From: Saccharopolyspora oryzae
Lineage (GTDB): Bacteria; Actinomycetota; Actinomycetes; Mycobacteriales; Pseudonocardiaceae
Length of the DNA stretch: 64,000 nucleotides
Reading direction: 5' to 3'
Assembly: GCF_027853915.1 (NCBI RefSeq)
Contig: NZ_JAQGLA010000007.1
Coordinates: 1-64,000, forward strand
This document shows positions 46,431 to 55,378 of this stretch, in pieces. Position 1 is the stretch's first letter, and the number at the start of each line of letters is the position of its first letter. The translations under genes were made by a program, and so were the position numbers. Below the pieces are notes generated by a model that saw nothing but the letters and a program-made list of their open reading frames with translations, ran no database searches and was not told where the DNA came from.

Positions 46431-48752
46431 ATGACCCGTGCGGAATCCACTGCGACGACGTCGACCGAGTTCGGTGTGCTGCGGGAGATCGAGCAGAACG
46501 TGCTGTGGCTGTCGAGCGCGCTCGTGCACCACGCCAACCGCGTGCGGCCGAACCCGTCCGGCTTGAAGGTCGGCGGCCACCAGGCGTCGTGCGCGTCGAT
46601 GGTGTCGATCATGACGGCGCTGTGGTTCCGCCACCTGCGCCGGCAGGACCGGGTTTCGGTGAAGCCGCACGCCTCCCCCGTCCTGCACGGCATCAACTAC
46701 CTGCTGGGCGAGCTGGACGAGTCCTACTTGACGACGCTGCGCGAATTCGGCGGCCTGCAGAGCTATCCGAGCCGGACCAAGGACCCGGACCCCGTCGACT
46801 ACTCGACGGGTTCGGTGGGAATCGGTGCCACCGCGACGATCTGGGGAGCGCTCGCCCGGCGTTACGTCGACAGCAACGTCGCTCCCGTCGACAGCGGTCG
46901 CCAGTACGCCCTCGTCGGCGACGCCGAACTGGACGAGGGGGCGGTGTGGGAGGCGATCCTCGATCCGGGCACCGCCGAGCTGGGCGAGCTGGTGTGGATC
47001 GTGGACCTCAACCGCCAGTCGCTGGACCGCGTGGTGCCCAACATCGCGGCCGGTCGTCTGGCCGGCATGTTCGACGCCGCGGGATGGCAGGTCCTCACCC
47101 TGAAGTACGGCCAACTGCTGGAGTCGCTGTTCGCCCGCGCGGGCGGGGACGCATTGCGCGAGCGCATCGACTCGATGCCCAACCCCGAGTACCAGCGGCT
47201 CCTGCGCTGCTCCGCCGAGCAGCTCCGGGAACGACTGCCGGGTCGGGGAGCCGGGGCCGACCGGATCGCCGCGCTGATCGACGAGATCGACGACCAGACG
47301 CTGGCGGCGGCGATCCGCAACCTCGGCGGCCACGACCTCGAAGCGCTCGACGGAGCGCTTTCGTCCATTGAGGACCATCGGCCCACGGTCATCTTCGCCT
47401 ACACGGTCAAGGGTTACGGCCTGCCCACGCAGGGACATCCGCAGAACCACTCGTCGCTGCTGACCACCGAGCAGATGCAGGAACTCGCCGATCGCATCGG
47501 CACGGACCTGGAGCACCCGTGGCAGCGCTTCGCCGAGGACTCCGAGGCGGGTTTGCTCTGCGCCCGCACCAGCGCACGCCTGCGGCGGGAGAACCCGCCC
47601 CTGACCGAGGTTCCCGAGCTCCCGGCCGACATCGGGCGGACTCCCAGCGGCGTCGCCACGACCCAGGCGGCGCTGGGCCGCGTCCTGCTCGACCTGACCC
47701 GGGAGGCACCGGAGGCAGCGGGGCGGATCGTGACCGTCAGCCCGGACGTCAGTTCCACCACGAACCTCGGTGGCTGGGTGAACAAGGCGGGCGTCTGGTC
47801 GGCCGCCGAGCGGGTGAACTGGTTCGCCGACGACGCGGAGACGATCCTGCACTGGCGCGAACGGCCGGGCGGCCAGCACGTCGAGCTCGGCATCGCGGAG
47901 ACGAACCTGGTCGGACTGCTCGGCGAGCTCGGCGCGACCTGGAGCCGGTGGGGACAGCCGCTGCTGCCGATCGGCGTGATGTACGACCCGTTCGTCGAAC
48001 GCGCCCTGGAACCGTGGTCGTTCGGCATCTACGCGGGCGGGCAGTCGATCCTGATCGGCACCCCCTCCGGGGTCACGCTCGCCCCCGAAGGCGGCGCGCA
48101 CCAGTCCATCACCACTCCGTCCATCGGCGTCGAGCAGCCGGGATGCGTCACCTACGAACCGGCGTTCGCCATCGACGTCGAGTGGTCGCTGCTGGCGAGC
48201 CTGGCCCTGCTGGGCAAGCCGGGTGGGAGCTCGGCGTACCTGCGGCTGTCCACCCGGCCCGTCGAGCAGTCCCTCGCCGCTGTTCCGACCGACCCGGCGG
48301 CCCGGGAGCGCCGACGCAAGCAGGTCGTCGCCGGCGGGTACGTGCTGCGTCGCTCCCCCGAGGCGCGCGTGACCATCGCGTCGATGGGCGCGACGATGAC
48401 CGAAGCGCTCGCCGCGGCCGACCGCCTGCGCCAGATCGGCATCGAAGCCGACGTCGTGTGCGTGACCAGCCCGGGCTTGCTCTTCGAAGCCCTGCGCGCA
48501 CGGCAGGGGCGCTCGGAGCACCCGAGCTGGATCCTCGACCAGATCTTCCCGGCGTCCGCGGCGAAACCGCTGGTCACCGTGCTCGACGGCCACCCGCACA
48601 CGCTCGCCTTCCTGGCGACGATCAACCAGGTGCCCAGCCGCACCCTCGGTGTGACCGGCTTCGGCCAGTCCGGAAGCCTCGAAGACGTCTACCGCCACCA
48701 CGGCATCGACACCGACAGCATCATCCACGCAGCCCTCGACCTCGTGGACTGA
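46431..48752 (+). CDS. Homodimeric pyruvate dehydrogenase E1 / transketolase-like thiamine enzyme
   Basis: 773 residues from ATG 46431 with GGGAGG upstream. The thiamine-diphosphate motif GDAELDEGAVWEAILD...NRQSLDRV lies at about residues 163-200. HANRVRPNPSGLKVGGHQAS and GGHQAS-type substrate regions, IFAYTVKGYGLPTQGHPQNH, and the transketolase-C-like end (PSRTLGVTGFGQSGSLEDVY) are typical of AceE-type enzymes. True AceE is about 890-930 residues; the missing part is at the N-terminus, where the E2-binding segment would be, so it may not join a pyruvate dehydrogenase complex. No E2/E3 genes are nearby. Substrate is therefore uncertain. Confidence 0.85.
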   Translation: MTRAESTATTSTEFGVLREIEQNVLWLSSALVHHANRVRPNPSGLKVGGHQASCASMVSIMTALWFRHLRRQDRVSVKPHASPVLHGINYLLGELDESYLTTLREFGGLQSYPSRTKDPDPVDYSTGSVGIGATATIWGALARRYVDSNVAPVDSGRQYALVGDAELDEGAVWEAILDPGTAELGELVWIVDLNRQSLDRVVPNIAAGRLAGMFDAAGWQVLTLKYGQLLESLFARAGGDALRERIDSMPNPEYQRLLRCSAEQLRERLPGRGAGADRIAALIDEIDDQTLAAAIRNLGGHDLEALDGALSSIEDHRPTVIFAYTVKGYGLPTQGHPQNHSSLLTTEQMQELADRIGTDLEHPWQRFAEDSEAGLLCARTSARLRRENPPLTEVPELPADIGRTPSGVATTQAALGRVLLDLTREAPEAAGRIVTVSPDVSSTTNLGGWVNKAGVWSAAERVNWFADDAETILHWRERPGGQHVELGIAETNLVGLLGELGATWSRWGQPLLPIGVMYDPFVERALEPWSFGIYAGGQSILIGTPSGVTLAPEGGAHQSITTPSIGVEQPGCVTYEPAFAIDVEWSLLASLALLGKPGGSSAYLRLSTRPVEQSLAAVPTDPAARERRRKQVVAGGYVLRRSPEARVTIASMGATMTEALAAADRLRQIGIEADVVCVTSPGLLFEALRARQGRSEHPSWILDQIFPASAAKPLVTVLDGHPHTLAFLATINQVPSRTLGVTGFGQSGSLEDVYRHHGIDTDSIIHAALDLVD

Positions 48753-48763
48753 CCACCGAACGC

Positions 48764-49528
48764 TCAGGAGAAGGCGTAGGTGAGGGTCAGGACTTCGGGG
48801 CGGGCTTCGGTGGCGCGACCGGACAGTCCGGCGAGTTCGCCCGTGCCCGAGTGCGGGACCACGGTGCCGAAGGTGCTCTGGTCGTCGCCGTCGGCCAGAC
48901 CTCCGTGCTGGATCACGAAAGTGCCCTGGCGGCCTTCGAGGGTCCCGGTGATGAGCTCGGATGCGACGTAGCCGGCACCTGCGGTGCCCTGCGCGGTGAG
49001 CACCTCGGCGACCCCGGTTCCTTCCAGCGCTCCCCGGTAGGTCTTGCGGATGAGGATCCTGGTCAGCTTCGGGCCCTCGTCCGGCTCGTGGTGCGGTTGC
49101 TCGTCCCAGCTGTCGATGTCGAACTCCGCCTGGATCGTTCGGGGAGCGGGTTCGGTGCTCCACTCGACCAGTTGCAGCACGACGCCGTTGGGGTCGGTGA
49201 CCTGGAAGAGCCGTTCGCCCCAGGGTTCCTCGCGCAGCGGCATGGTGATGTTGGCGCCTGCGGTGCGCAAGCGTTCCTGCTCTTCCTCGATCCCGGTCAC
49301 CGTGAAGGCCAGGATCAGGCCGGACGCGCGCTGGTCGCGCTGGGCTTCGGGCAGGACGTCGGTCCCGCGTTGCAGCAGCACTACGTCGGCTGCTGCGCCG
49401 TCGCGGGTCAGCGAGACGAATCCCTCGGCGGCGTGCGCTTGTTCGTAGCCGAAGTGGGTGGTGAGGAAGTCGCGGGAAGCGGCCACGTCGTCGACGGTGA
49501 GCGAGGTGGTGGTTGCGGTGATGTTCAA
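48764..49528 (-). CDS. VOC (glyoxalase-like) - DUF3224 fusion
   Basis: 254 residues from TTG 49528, chosen because GGAGG stands seven bases upstream. Residues 1-120 form a VOC domain (SLTVDDVAASRDFLTTHFGY, GLILAFTVTGIEEEQERLRT, PWGERLFQVTDPNGVVLQLV). Residues about 128-254 are DUF3224 (AEFDIDSWDEQPHHEPDEGP, GTFVIQHGGLADGDDQSTFG), a beta-barrel family. VOC proteins include metal-dependent antibiotic-resistance enzymes as well as glyoxalases. As the last gene of the vat-vgb operon, 13 bases after vgb, it may contribute to drug inactivation, but this is contextual. Confidence 0.85.
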   Translation of the reverse strand: MNITATTTSLTVDDVAASRDFLTTHFGYEQAHAAEGFVSLTRDGAAADVVLLQRGTDVLPEAQRDQRASGLILAFTVTGIEEEQERLRTAGANITMPLREEPWGERLFQVTDPNGVVLQLVEWSTEPAPRTIQAEFDIDSWDEQPHHEPDEGPKLTRILIRKTYRGALEGTGVAEVLTAQGTAGAGYVASELITGTLEGRQGTFVIQHGGLADGDDQSTFGTVVPHSGTGELAGLSGRATEARPEVLTLTYAFS

Positions 49529-49541
49529 GGTCGTTCCTCCG

Positions 49542-50408
49542 TCAGGGGGTGATGCGGGCGAGGGCACCGTGTTCCAGTGCCGTCCACAGTGCACTGTCGG
49601 GGCCGAGGGCGATGCCGTGCGGCTCGGAGCCGGGGGTGGGCAGGTCGTGGGTGGCGATCGCGCCGTCGGTGGTGATGGAGCCGACCCGGTTGCCGCCCCA
49701 CTCGGTGAACCACAGCGCGCTGTCGCCGCCGGGAGCGATGGCGTGCGGGCGGCTGGTCCGGTCCGGCAGCGGGAATTCCGTCACCTGGCCGTCGACGGTG
49801 ATCCGGCCGATCTGCCCGGCGGCGATCTCGACGAACCACAGCGCTCCGTCCGGCCCGGCGGCGATCCCGACCGGTGCAGCCGCTTCGGTCGGGATCGGGT
49901 GGACGGTGACCGCGCCGTCCTGGCCGATCCGGCCGATCGCGTTGGCCTGGTTCAGGGTGAACCCCATCCCGCCGTCCGGTCCGGCGGTGATCGCGGACGG
50001 GAACGCACCGGTCGTCGGGAGCGGGAACTCCGCCACCTCGCCGTCGGTGGTGATCCGCCCGATGCGGTCGGCGGCGGTCTCGGTGAACCACAACGCGCCG
50101 TCGGGGCCTGCTGCGATGCCGTACGGCCCGCACTCCGGCAGCGGGAACTCGGTGACCGCACCGCCGGTGGTGATCCGGCCGATCCGGTGTGCCTTGTACT
50201 CGGTGAACCACAACGCGTCGTCCGGCCCGGCGACGATGATCGTCGGCCCGGACTCCGGATCCAGCTGGTAGCTGGTCGGCTGCTCGCCGGGGACGAGCCG
50301 CCCGATCTGACCACTGTGGACGAGCGTGTACCACAGGGCGCCGTCGGGGCCGGTGGTGATCGCGTACGGGCCGTTGCCGGGCACGGCGTGTTCCTCAACT
50401 GCGGTCAT
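49542..50408 (-). CDS. vgb: Virginiamycin B lyase-like streptogramin B resistance protein
   Basis: 288 residues from ATG 50408 (GGAGGGG upstream; ATGA overlap with vat). It is built of seven beta-propeller blades with repeated [10 protein letters not shown]...IGRITTDG units. The conserved active-site blades [20 protein letters not shown] and [14 protein letters not shown] correspond to the His/Glu region of Vgb, which opens the streptogramin B ring by elimination. Length is within the normal range (about 290-300). Adjacent to a streptogramin A acetyltransferase, the assignment is stronger than sequence alone gives; many environmental Vgb-like proteins lack proven activity. Confidence 0.85.
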   Translation of the reverse strand: MTAVEEHAVPGNGPYAITTGPDGALWYTLVHSGQIGRLVPGEQPTSYQLDPESGPTIIVAGPDDALWFTEYKAHRIGRITTGGAVTEFPLPECGPYGIAAGPDGALWFTETAADRIGRITTDGEVAEFPLPTTGAFPSAITAGPDGGMGFTLNQANAIGRIGQDGAVTVHPIPTEAAAPVGIAAGPDGALWFVEIAAGQIGRITVDGQVTEFPLPDRTSRPHAIAPGGDSALWFTEWGGNRVGSITTDGAIATHDLPTPGSEPHGIALGPDSALWTALEHGALARITP

Positions 50409-51031
50409 CGGATCCCCTCCGCGATGCGGGCGATGTCGGCCGGGGTCCCGGCCATGATGGTGCGGGCGTGTTCGGTGACCAGCTCGACCGGCCAGTCCCA
50501 CCAGGCGGCGCGCAACAGCCGGTCGATGTCGGCGTCGGTGAAGCGCTGCCGGATCACGCGCGCCGGGTTGCCGCCGACGATCGCGTACGGCGGCACGTCG
50601 GCGGTGACCACCGCTCCCGCGGCGATGATGGCGCCGTCCCCGATCGTCACGCCGGGCATCACCGTGGCCCGGTAGCCGAACCAGACGTCGTTGCCGACCG
50701 CGGTGTCGCCCCGGCTGGGCATGCCGGTGACGATGTCGAGCGTCTTCTCCGCCCACTCGCCGCCGAACATGGTGAACGGGAAGGTCGACACGCCCATCGT
50801 CGGATGCTCGGCGCCCGCCATCAGGAACCGGGTGCCGGCGGCGATCGCGCAGTACTTGCCGATGATCAGCCGTTCCGGCCCGTAGGCGTAGAGCACGTTG
50901 CGGTGCTCGAACTCGGTCGCACCGTCCGGATCGTCGTAGTAGGTGTACTCGCCCACCGCGATCGTCGGTGAGCTGATCAGCGGTTTGAGGAACACCACCC
51001 GCTCGTGCGCGGGCAGCGGGTGGCGGGTCAT
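50405..51031 (-). CDS. vat: Streptogramin A O-acetyltransferase (Vat-like)
   Basis: 208 residues from ATG 51031, overlapping the SnoaL-like gene (ATGA) and the vgb gene (ATGA). Left-handed beta-helix hexapeptide repeats ([40 protein letters not shown]) and the xenobiotic acetyltransferase features [29 protein letters not shown] and [12 protein letters not shown] match VatD. H76, in GAEHP, fits the catalytic histidine position. It acetylates the hydroxyl of dalfopristin/virginiamycin M-type drugs. The C-terminal helix ([20 protein letters not shown]) is also conserved. Confidence 0.88.
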   Translation of the reverse strand: MTRHPLPAHERVVFLKPLISSPTIAVGEYTYYDDPDGATEFEHRNVLYAYGPERLIIGKYCAIAAGTRFLMAGAEHPTMGVSTFPFTMFGGEWAEKTLDIVTGMPSRGDTAVGNDVWFGYRATVMPGVTIGDGAIIAAGAVVTADVPPYAIVGGNPARVIRQRFTDADIDRLLRAAWWDWPVELVTEHARTIMAGTPADIARIAEGIR

Positions 51032-51423
51032 CGGGTCAGGTGCCAACGTGCAACTCCTGGTTCGGGTGCGGGAACGGGGTCGAGGAAGCCGTAGACGCGG
51101 CGCAGGCGGGCGTGCTCGGTGACCAGGACGGCGAACCCGATGATCACGGGCAGACCGTCGACCGGCGCGAGCTCCCAGGTGAGGCGCGCGATGTGGTGGT
51201 GGCCGTCGACGCTGCCGGCCAGCCGGTACACCAGGTCCGGGAACTGCCGTTGGGCCGTGGCCACCACGTCCTCGACGGCACCGCGGCCCTCGGCCGTCAC
51301 GATCGGGTCGACGTAGCCGGCGTCCTCGGCCCAGAGCTCCCGGACGAGCGCCCGGCGTCTGACCGGATCGCGCTCGTTCCACGTGGCCAGGTACCGCCTG
51401 GCCAACTCGTCGAGATCGGACAT
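51028..51423 (-). CDS. SnoaL/NTF2-like small protein
   Basis: 131 residues from ATG 51423, with AGGAGGGG upstream. [40 protein letters not shown] and [18 protein letters not shown] are typical for the SnoaL-like NTF2 fold. Activity is unknown; such proteins range from polyketide cyclases to binding proteins. It is the first gene of the SnoaL - vat - vgb - VOC operon and is read divergently from the large LuxR regulator, 116 bases away. Confidence 0.82.
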   Translation of the reverse strand: MSDLDELARRYLATWNERDPVRRRALVRELWAEDAGYVDPIVTAEGRGAVEDVVATAQRQFPDLVYRLAGSVDGHHHIARLTWELAPVDGLPVIIGFAVLVTEHARLRRVYGFLDPVPAPEPGVARWHLTR

Positions 51424-51539
51424 CGCCCCTCCTGCCGCTGTGCTCGGTGATCACGCTACGGCCGGGGACGCGGTGCGGAATCCGTCACAGCCAGGCAATC
51501 CGGCCCGGGATCGCCGGTCGGGTTAAGTACTGTCACCGG

Positions 51540-54239
51540 GTGTTGCGCGGACGGGATGCCGAGATATCGGTCATCGACCGGCTGCTGGCGGACTGCCGGG
51601 CCGGTCGCAGCGGGAGCCTGCTCATCACCGGGGAACCGGGCATCGGCAAGACCGCACTGCTGGAGCACGCGGCGTCGGCCGCCGACGGGCTGCGGATCGT
51701 GCGCAGCACCGGGATCGAATCCGAGGCGCACCTGCCGTTCGCCGGCCTGCACCTGCTGCTGCGACCGGCCCTCGACGGCACCGACGCGCTCCCCTCGCCG
51801 CAAGCGCGTGCCCTGCGCGGGGCGTTCGGGCTCTCTCCGGCCGAGCCCGGCGACCGCATGCTCGTCGGTCTCGCCGTGCTCTCCCTGCTCGCCGAATTCG
51901 CCGACGGCGGGCCCGTCCTGTGCCTCGTCGACGACGCGCAGTGGCTGGACCGGGCGTCGGCCGAGGCCCTGCTGTTCGCCGCACGGCGGCTCGACGCCGA
52001 GGGAATCGCGCTGGTCATCGCGGCCCGGCCGGGATTCGCCGCGCCCGGACTCGCCCAGCTGCCGCTGACCGGGCTCGACGCGCCCGCCGCCGCCGAGCTG
52101 CTGGCCGAGCACGCCGCCGCGCTTTCCCCCACCGACCGGTACCGGGTGCTGGCCGAGGCACAGGGCAATCCGCTCGCTCTCCTCGAGCTACCGGCCGCGC
52201 TCGCCACCGATCGACCGGTCAGCGGTCAGGCCCTGCCCATGACCGACGCGGTCCAGGCGGCGTTCCTCGACCAGGTGCGGCAGCTCCCCGAACCCAGCCA
52301 GCACCTGCTGCTCGTCGCGGCCGCCGAGGACACCGGTGATCGCGACGTCGTCCTGCGCGCGGCCACCGCGCTCAGCTGCCGACCGGCGGACCTGGTGCCC
52401 GCGGAGGCGGCAGGACTGATCCGGGTGGACAACCGCACCGTGCACTTCCGCCACCCCCTGGTGCGGTCCGCCGTCTACCAGTCGGCGCCGGTGAGCCTCC
52501 GCCTCGTCGTGCACACCGCCCTCGCCAAAGCCCTGACCGAGCCGGACGACGCCGACCGGCGCGCCTGGCACCACGCCGTGGTGGCCACGGGGCCTGACGA
52601 GCAGGTCGCTGCGGAGCTGGAGCGCACCGCTCAGCGGGCCGCCGCGCGCAGCGGTTACGCGGCCGCGTCGGCGGCCTACGAGCGGGCCGCGCAGCTGACG
52701 CCCTCCGGTGCGGACCACTCCCGCCGGCTAGTGCTCGCCGCCGAAGCGGCCGCCGAGGAAGGTGCCGTCGAGCGCATGGCCGAACTCGCCGGTGCGAGCA
52801 CCGACGACCCGACCCTGACCGTCCGCGCCATCCGGGTCCGCGCTGCGGCGGCGTTCCACCGCAGCTCGCTCCGCACGGCCCGCGAGCTGCTGACCGAAGC
52901 AGCCGCACTCGCGCAAGCCGACGACCTGGCGCTGGCCACCCACCTGATGCTCGACGCAGTGCACACCGCCTGGTACCTCGGAGAAAACGAGATCGCGGAC
53001 AGCGCTGACCGGCTGGTCGCTCTACCGCTGCCGCCCGACGACCCGCTCACCCACGTCGCCAGGCTGCTGACCTGGGTTGTGCGGACCTCGATCGGGCAGG
53101 CAGACCCGGGCTCCCTCGCGGAGCGGATCGCGGACGCCCGGCGGACCGGGTTCGGCGGTCCGCACGACACGATCCTGGTCGGCGCCACCAGCCTGCAGGC
53201 CGCCGGCCAGGACACCGAGGCGTACCAGGTGACCCTCGAACTCCTCGCCCAGTGCCGCGACCAGGGCTGGATCGGCCGGACACCGCCGGTGCTGGTGTGC
53301 CTCGCCCGGGCTTCGACGTTCCTGAGCCGGCACACCGACGCCTGGGACGAGGCGACGCAGGCGCTGCAGATCGCGCAGGAGCTCGGACATCGCCAGTGGA
53401 TCGCCGAGACCAGCGGTGTGCTGGCCTACCTGGCCGCGGTCGCAGGTGACGAGCAGCGCTGCCACTCCTTCGCCGACGAGGCGCTCACCGCACCCGAACC
53501 CGGCGCACCCCCGCCCGGCATGTCCTGGGCGCAGTGGGCGCTGGCGCTGCTCGACCTCGGCAACGCCCGGTGGGAATCCGCCCTCACCCGGCTGACCGCC
53601 CTGCACACCGGGCCGGTGCGGCACCAGCTTCCCGGCCTGCGCAGCATCCCCGACCTGATCGAGGCGGCAGCGCGGCTCGGTCGAACGGCCGACGCCCGCG
53701 AGCCGCTCGCCCGGCTCACCGACTGGGCGCACCACGCCGAACAGCCGTGGATCGACGCGCACGTCCAGCGCTGCCGCGCGCTGCTCGCACCCGACGCGAA
53801 TGCGGCGGAGCTGTACGAGACCGCGCTGCGGTCCCACCCCGACGACCGGCAGTTCGAACGCGCGCGAACCGCCCTGCTCTACGGCGAATGGCTGCGCCGC
53901 GCTCGCCGCAAGTCCGAAGCCAGGACCCAGCTCCGCAGCGCGTTCGAGACGTTCCGCAGGCTCGGCGCCGCACCGTGGGCGGAACGAGCCCGCGCCGAAC
54001 TCGATGCGACCGGAGACGTCGTGCCGGCAACCGAGGACGGAGCGCTGGCGGCGCTCACCCCGCAGGAGCGCAAGATCATCCGGTTGGCCGCGCGCGGACT
54101 GTCCAATAGGGACATCGCCGCGCAGCTGTTCCTCAGCCCCCGCACCGTCGGATACCACCTGTACAAGGCATTTCCCAAGCTCGGCGTCACCGCGCGGACC
54201 GAGCTCGCCGCCCTCGAACTCGCCGACACCTCACCATGA
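51540..54239 (+). CDS. LAL-type LuxR transcriptional regulator
   Basis: 899 residues from GTG 51540; no good ribosome site is seen, so leaderless translation or a different start is possible. Walker A GEPGIGKTA at 31-39, Walker B PVLCLVDDAQWLD, then a long TPR-like helical region (AARSGYAAASAAYERAAQLT, ELLTEAAALAQADDLALATH). The C-terminus is a LuxR helix-turn-helix (LTPQERKIIRLAARGLSNRD, IAAQLFLSPRTVGYHLYKAF). LAL regulators activate transcription in response to small molecules; MalT is the model. Divergent position beside the streptogramin resistance operon makes it the likely controller. Confidence 0.9.
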   Translation: MLRGRDAEISVIDRLLADCRAGRSGSLLITGEPGIGKTALLEHAASAADGLRIVRSTGIESEAHLPFAGLHLLLRPALDGTDALPSPQARALRGAFGLSPAEPGDRMLVGLAVLSLLAEFADGGPVLCLVDDAQWLDRASAEALLFAARRLDAEGIALVIAARPGFAAPGLAQLPLTGLDAPAAAELLAEHAAALSPTDRYRVLAEAQGNPLALLELPAALATDRPVSGQALPMTDAVQAAFLDQVRQLPEPSQHLLLVAAAEDTGDRDVVLRAATALSCRPADLVPAEAAGLIRVDNRTVHFRHPLVRSAVYQSAPVSLRLVVHTALAKALTEPDDADRRAWHHAVVATGPDEQVAAELERTAQRAAARSGYAAASAAYERAAQLTPSGADHSRRLVLAAEAAAEEGAVERMAELAGASTDDPTLTVRAIRVRAAAAFHRSSLRTARELLTEAAALAQADDLALATHLMLDAVHTAWYLGENEIADSADRLVALPLPPDDPLTHVARLLTWVVRTSIGQADPGSLAERIADARRTGFGGPHDTILVGATSLQAAGQDTEAYQVTLELLAQCRDQGWIGRTPPVLVCLARASTFLSRHTDAWDEATQALQIAQELGHRQWIAETSGVLAYLAAVAGDEQRCHSFADEALTAPEPGAPPPGMSWAQWALALLDLGNARWESALTRLTALHTGPVRHQLPGLRSIPDLIEAAARLGRTADAREPLARLTDWAHHAEQPWIDAHVQRCRALLAPDANAAELYETALRSHPDDRQFERARTALLYGEWLRRARRKSEARTQLRSAFETFRRLGAAPWAERARAELDATGDVVPATEDGALAALTPQERKIIRLAARGLSNRDIAAQLFLSPRTVGYHLYKAFPKLGVTARTELAALELADTSP

Positions 54240-54254
54240 CCGGAGCTCCTGACA

Positions 54255-54295
54255 CGCCAGCTGGGTGCCTGCAACGAGCAAGCACCCAGCTGGCG
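54255..54295 (+). terminator. Strong stem-loop after the LuxR regulator
   Basis: Perfect 14-bp arms CGCCAGCTGGGTGC and GCACCCAGCTGGCG separated by 13 bases, starting 16 bases after the stop codon. There is no T-run, as is common in actinobacteria. Confidence 0.75.
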
Positions 54296-54508
54296 CAGAT
54301 CCTTCGCGCATCGATCTGAACTGCTACGTCAGGACTCCGAAACTCCAGTCTTCACAACGGTTTCATTGAGTTCTTTTCGTCCTGTCCGGACTGCGAGTGC
54401 GAAGCACGACCGGCACCGCGCGACGAGGGCCGCATGCGCCGTCAGGCGCATAACCCACCCTCGCAACCGGCACCGCCGCGGGTTCTCAGCGTTCGCCTGG
54501 CGAGGACG

Positions 54509-54545
54509 GCCCGACTGCCGTGTATTGGCATACATAAAGTCGGGC
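54509..54545 (-). terminator. Inverted repeat downstream of the lipoprotein gene
   Basis: GCCCGACT and AGTCGGGC arms (8 bp) around a 21-base AT-rich loop, about 70 bases past the lipoprotein stop on the minus strand. Probable terminator; weaker than the hairpin at 54255. Confidence 0.45.
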
Positions 54546-54613
54546 ACCCGGAGACCAGGCGGGCGCTGAGGTTCCGCCACCCGCACCGCCACGCAAAACG
54601 AGGATGGAAAACC

Positions 54614-55192
54614 TCACTTCATCAGGTCGTCCGGGTTGGTCGCCAGCGAGGTGACCTGCAGCTGCTTCCCGGTGATCTCCACCGGTCCGTCGCCGACGAT
54701 GTTCACGTTCTGCTCCTCTGACATGTCCGGCAGCGAGGACTGGAACCCGGTCAGCACGTACGAGTTCGGGTCACCCTTGTCACCCGGGACCACGAAGATG
54801 CCCGCGTACACCACGTCACCCGGCTTGAGCGTGAACTCCTTGGGCACGTCGGGAATCCGCACGTCCTCCACCGGCAGCTGCTCGATCGGCGAATTCGTCA
54901 TGTCCACCCCGTGCAGGTTGGGCACACCGCCGTTGATCGTGCACACCTTGTCCGACCGATTCCCGTAGGTCACCAGGAAACTGCCGGGCCAACCCTCCAC
55001 AGGGGACGCCGAAGCGATGAAATCGGCCTCCGAGCAGTTCGACGTACCGATGTCCCCGGTCAAAGCCGTGCCGGCATTGCCCGCGTCCGGCGCCGACGGC
55101 AGCGCCGAGGCAGCTCCGCAACCGGTGATCAGCAACGCTCCCCCGAGGACACCGGCGGCGGCCATGGCAATGCGGTGGTGCTTGAGCATCAT
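54614..55192 (-). CDS. DUF4232-like secreted lipoprotein
   Basis: 192 residues from ATG 55192 (the next codon is also ATG), with AGGGGAGC upstream. There is a signal peptide with lipobox LITGC, lipidated cysteine at 25. The mature domain (NCSEADFIASASPVEGWPGS, FLVTYGNRSDKVCTINGGVP, FTLKPGDVVYAGIFVVPGDK) follows the DUF4232 beta-sandwich pattern with two conserved cysteines. Cell-envelope location; function unknown. Divergent from the second copy of the USP gene. Confidence 0.82.
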   Translation of the reverse strand: MMLKHHRIAMAAAGVLGGALLITGCGAASALPSAPDAGNAGTALTGDIGTSNCSEADFIASASPVEGWPGSFLVTYGNRSDKVCTINGGVPNLHGVDMTNSPIEQLPVEDVRIPDVPKEFTLKPGDVVYAGIFVVPGDKGDPNSYVLTGFQSSLPDMSEEQNVNIVGDGPVEITGKQLQVTSLATNPDDLMK

Positions 55193-55378
55193 GCTCCCCT
55201 TTTCCCCAGTCGTACCAGCGGTTCCCTCACCGCTTCCTCACTGGCAAAGACGCACCGCGGCCAACGGGGTTGCTCCCCCGGCCGAATTCTTCGGAAACCG
55301 CCCCTGCACGGGGCTCATGCACCGGGCTCGATCCGGGTACCCGGAGTGGACTGGTACGTCCGCGGCGAGGGGGCCGGC

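Larger units (their letters stand above)
54240..54613. other. Non-coding 374-base stretch with hairpins
   Basis: No gene is supported. It contains a terminator hairpin at 54255-54295, a short hairpin ATGCGCC-GTCA-GGCGCAT at 54434-54451 and an inverted repeat at 54509-54545. The two genes flanking it converge, so no promoter is needed here. Confidence 0.6.

Noticed and set aside
46257-49163. 968-codon minus-strand frame opposite the transketolase-like gene
   Set aside because: It is antisense to a protein with a complete thiamine motif; no family resemblance and no ribosome site.
54509-54545. Inverted repeat considered as an integron-type attC or recombination site
   Set aside because: No integrase nearby, no conserved core sites, and its place 70 bases behind a gene fits a terminator.
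55258-55271. DosR-like box for USP copy A2
   Set aside because: GCGGCCAACGGGGT satisfies the left half and WW centre but fails two of three right-half positions; not counted.
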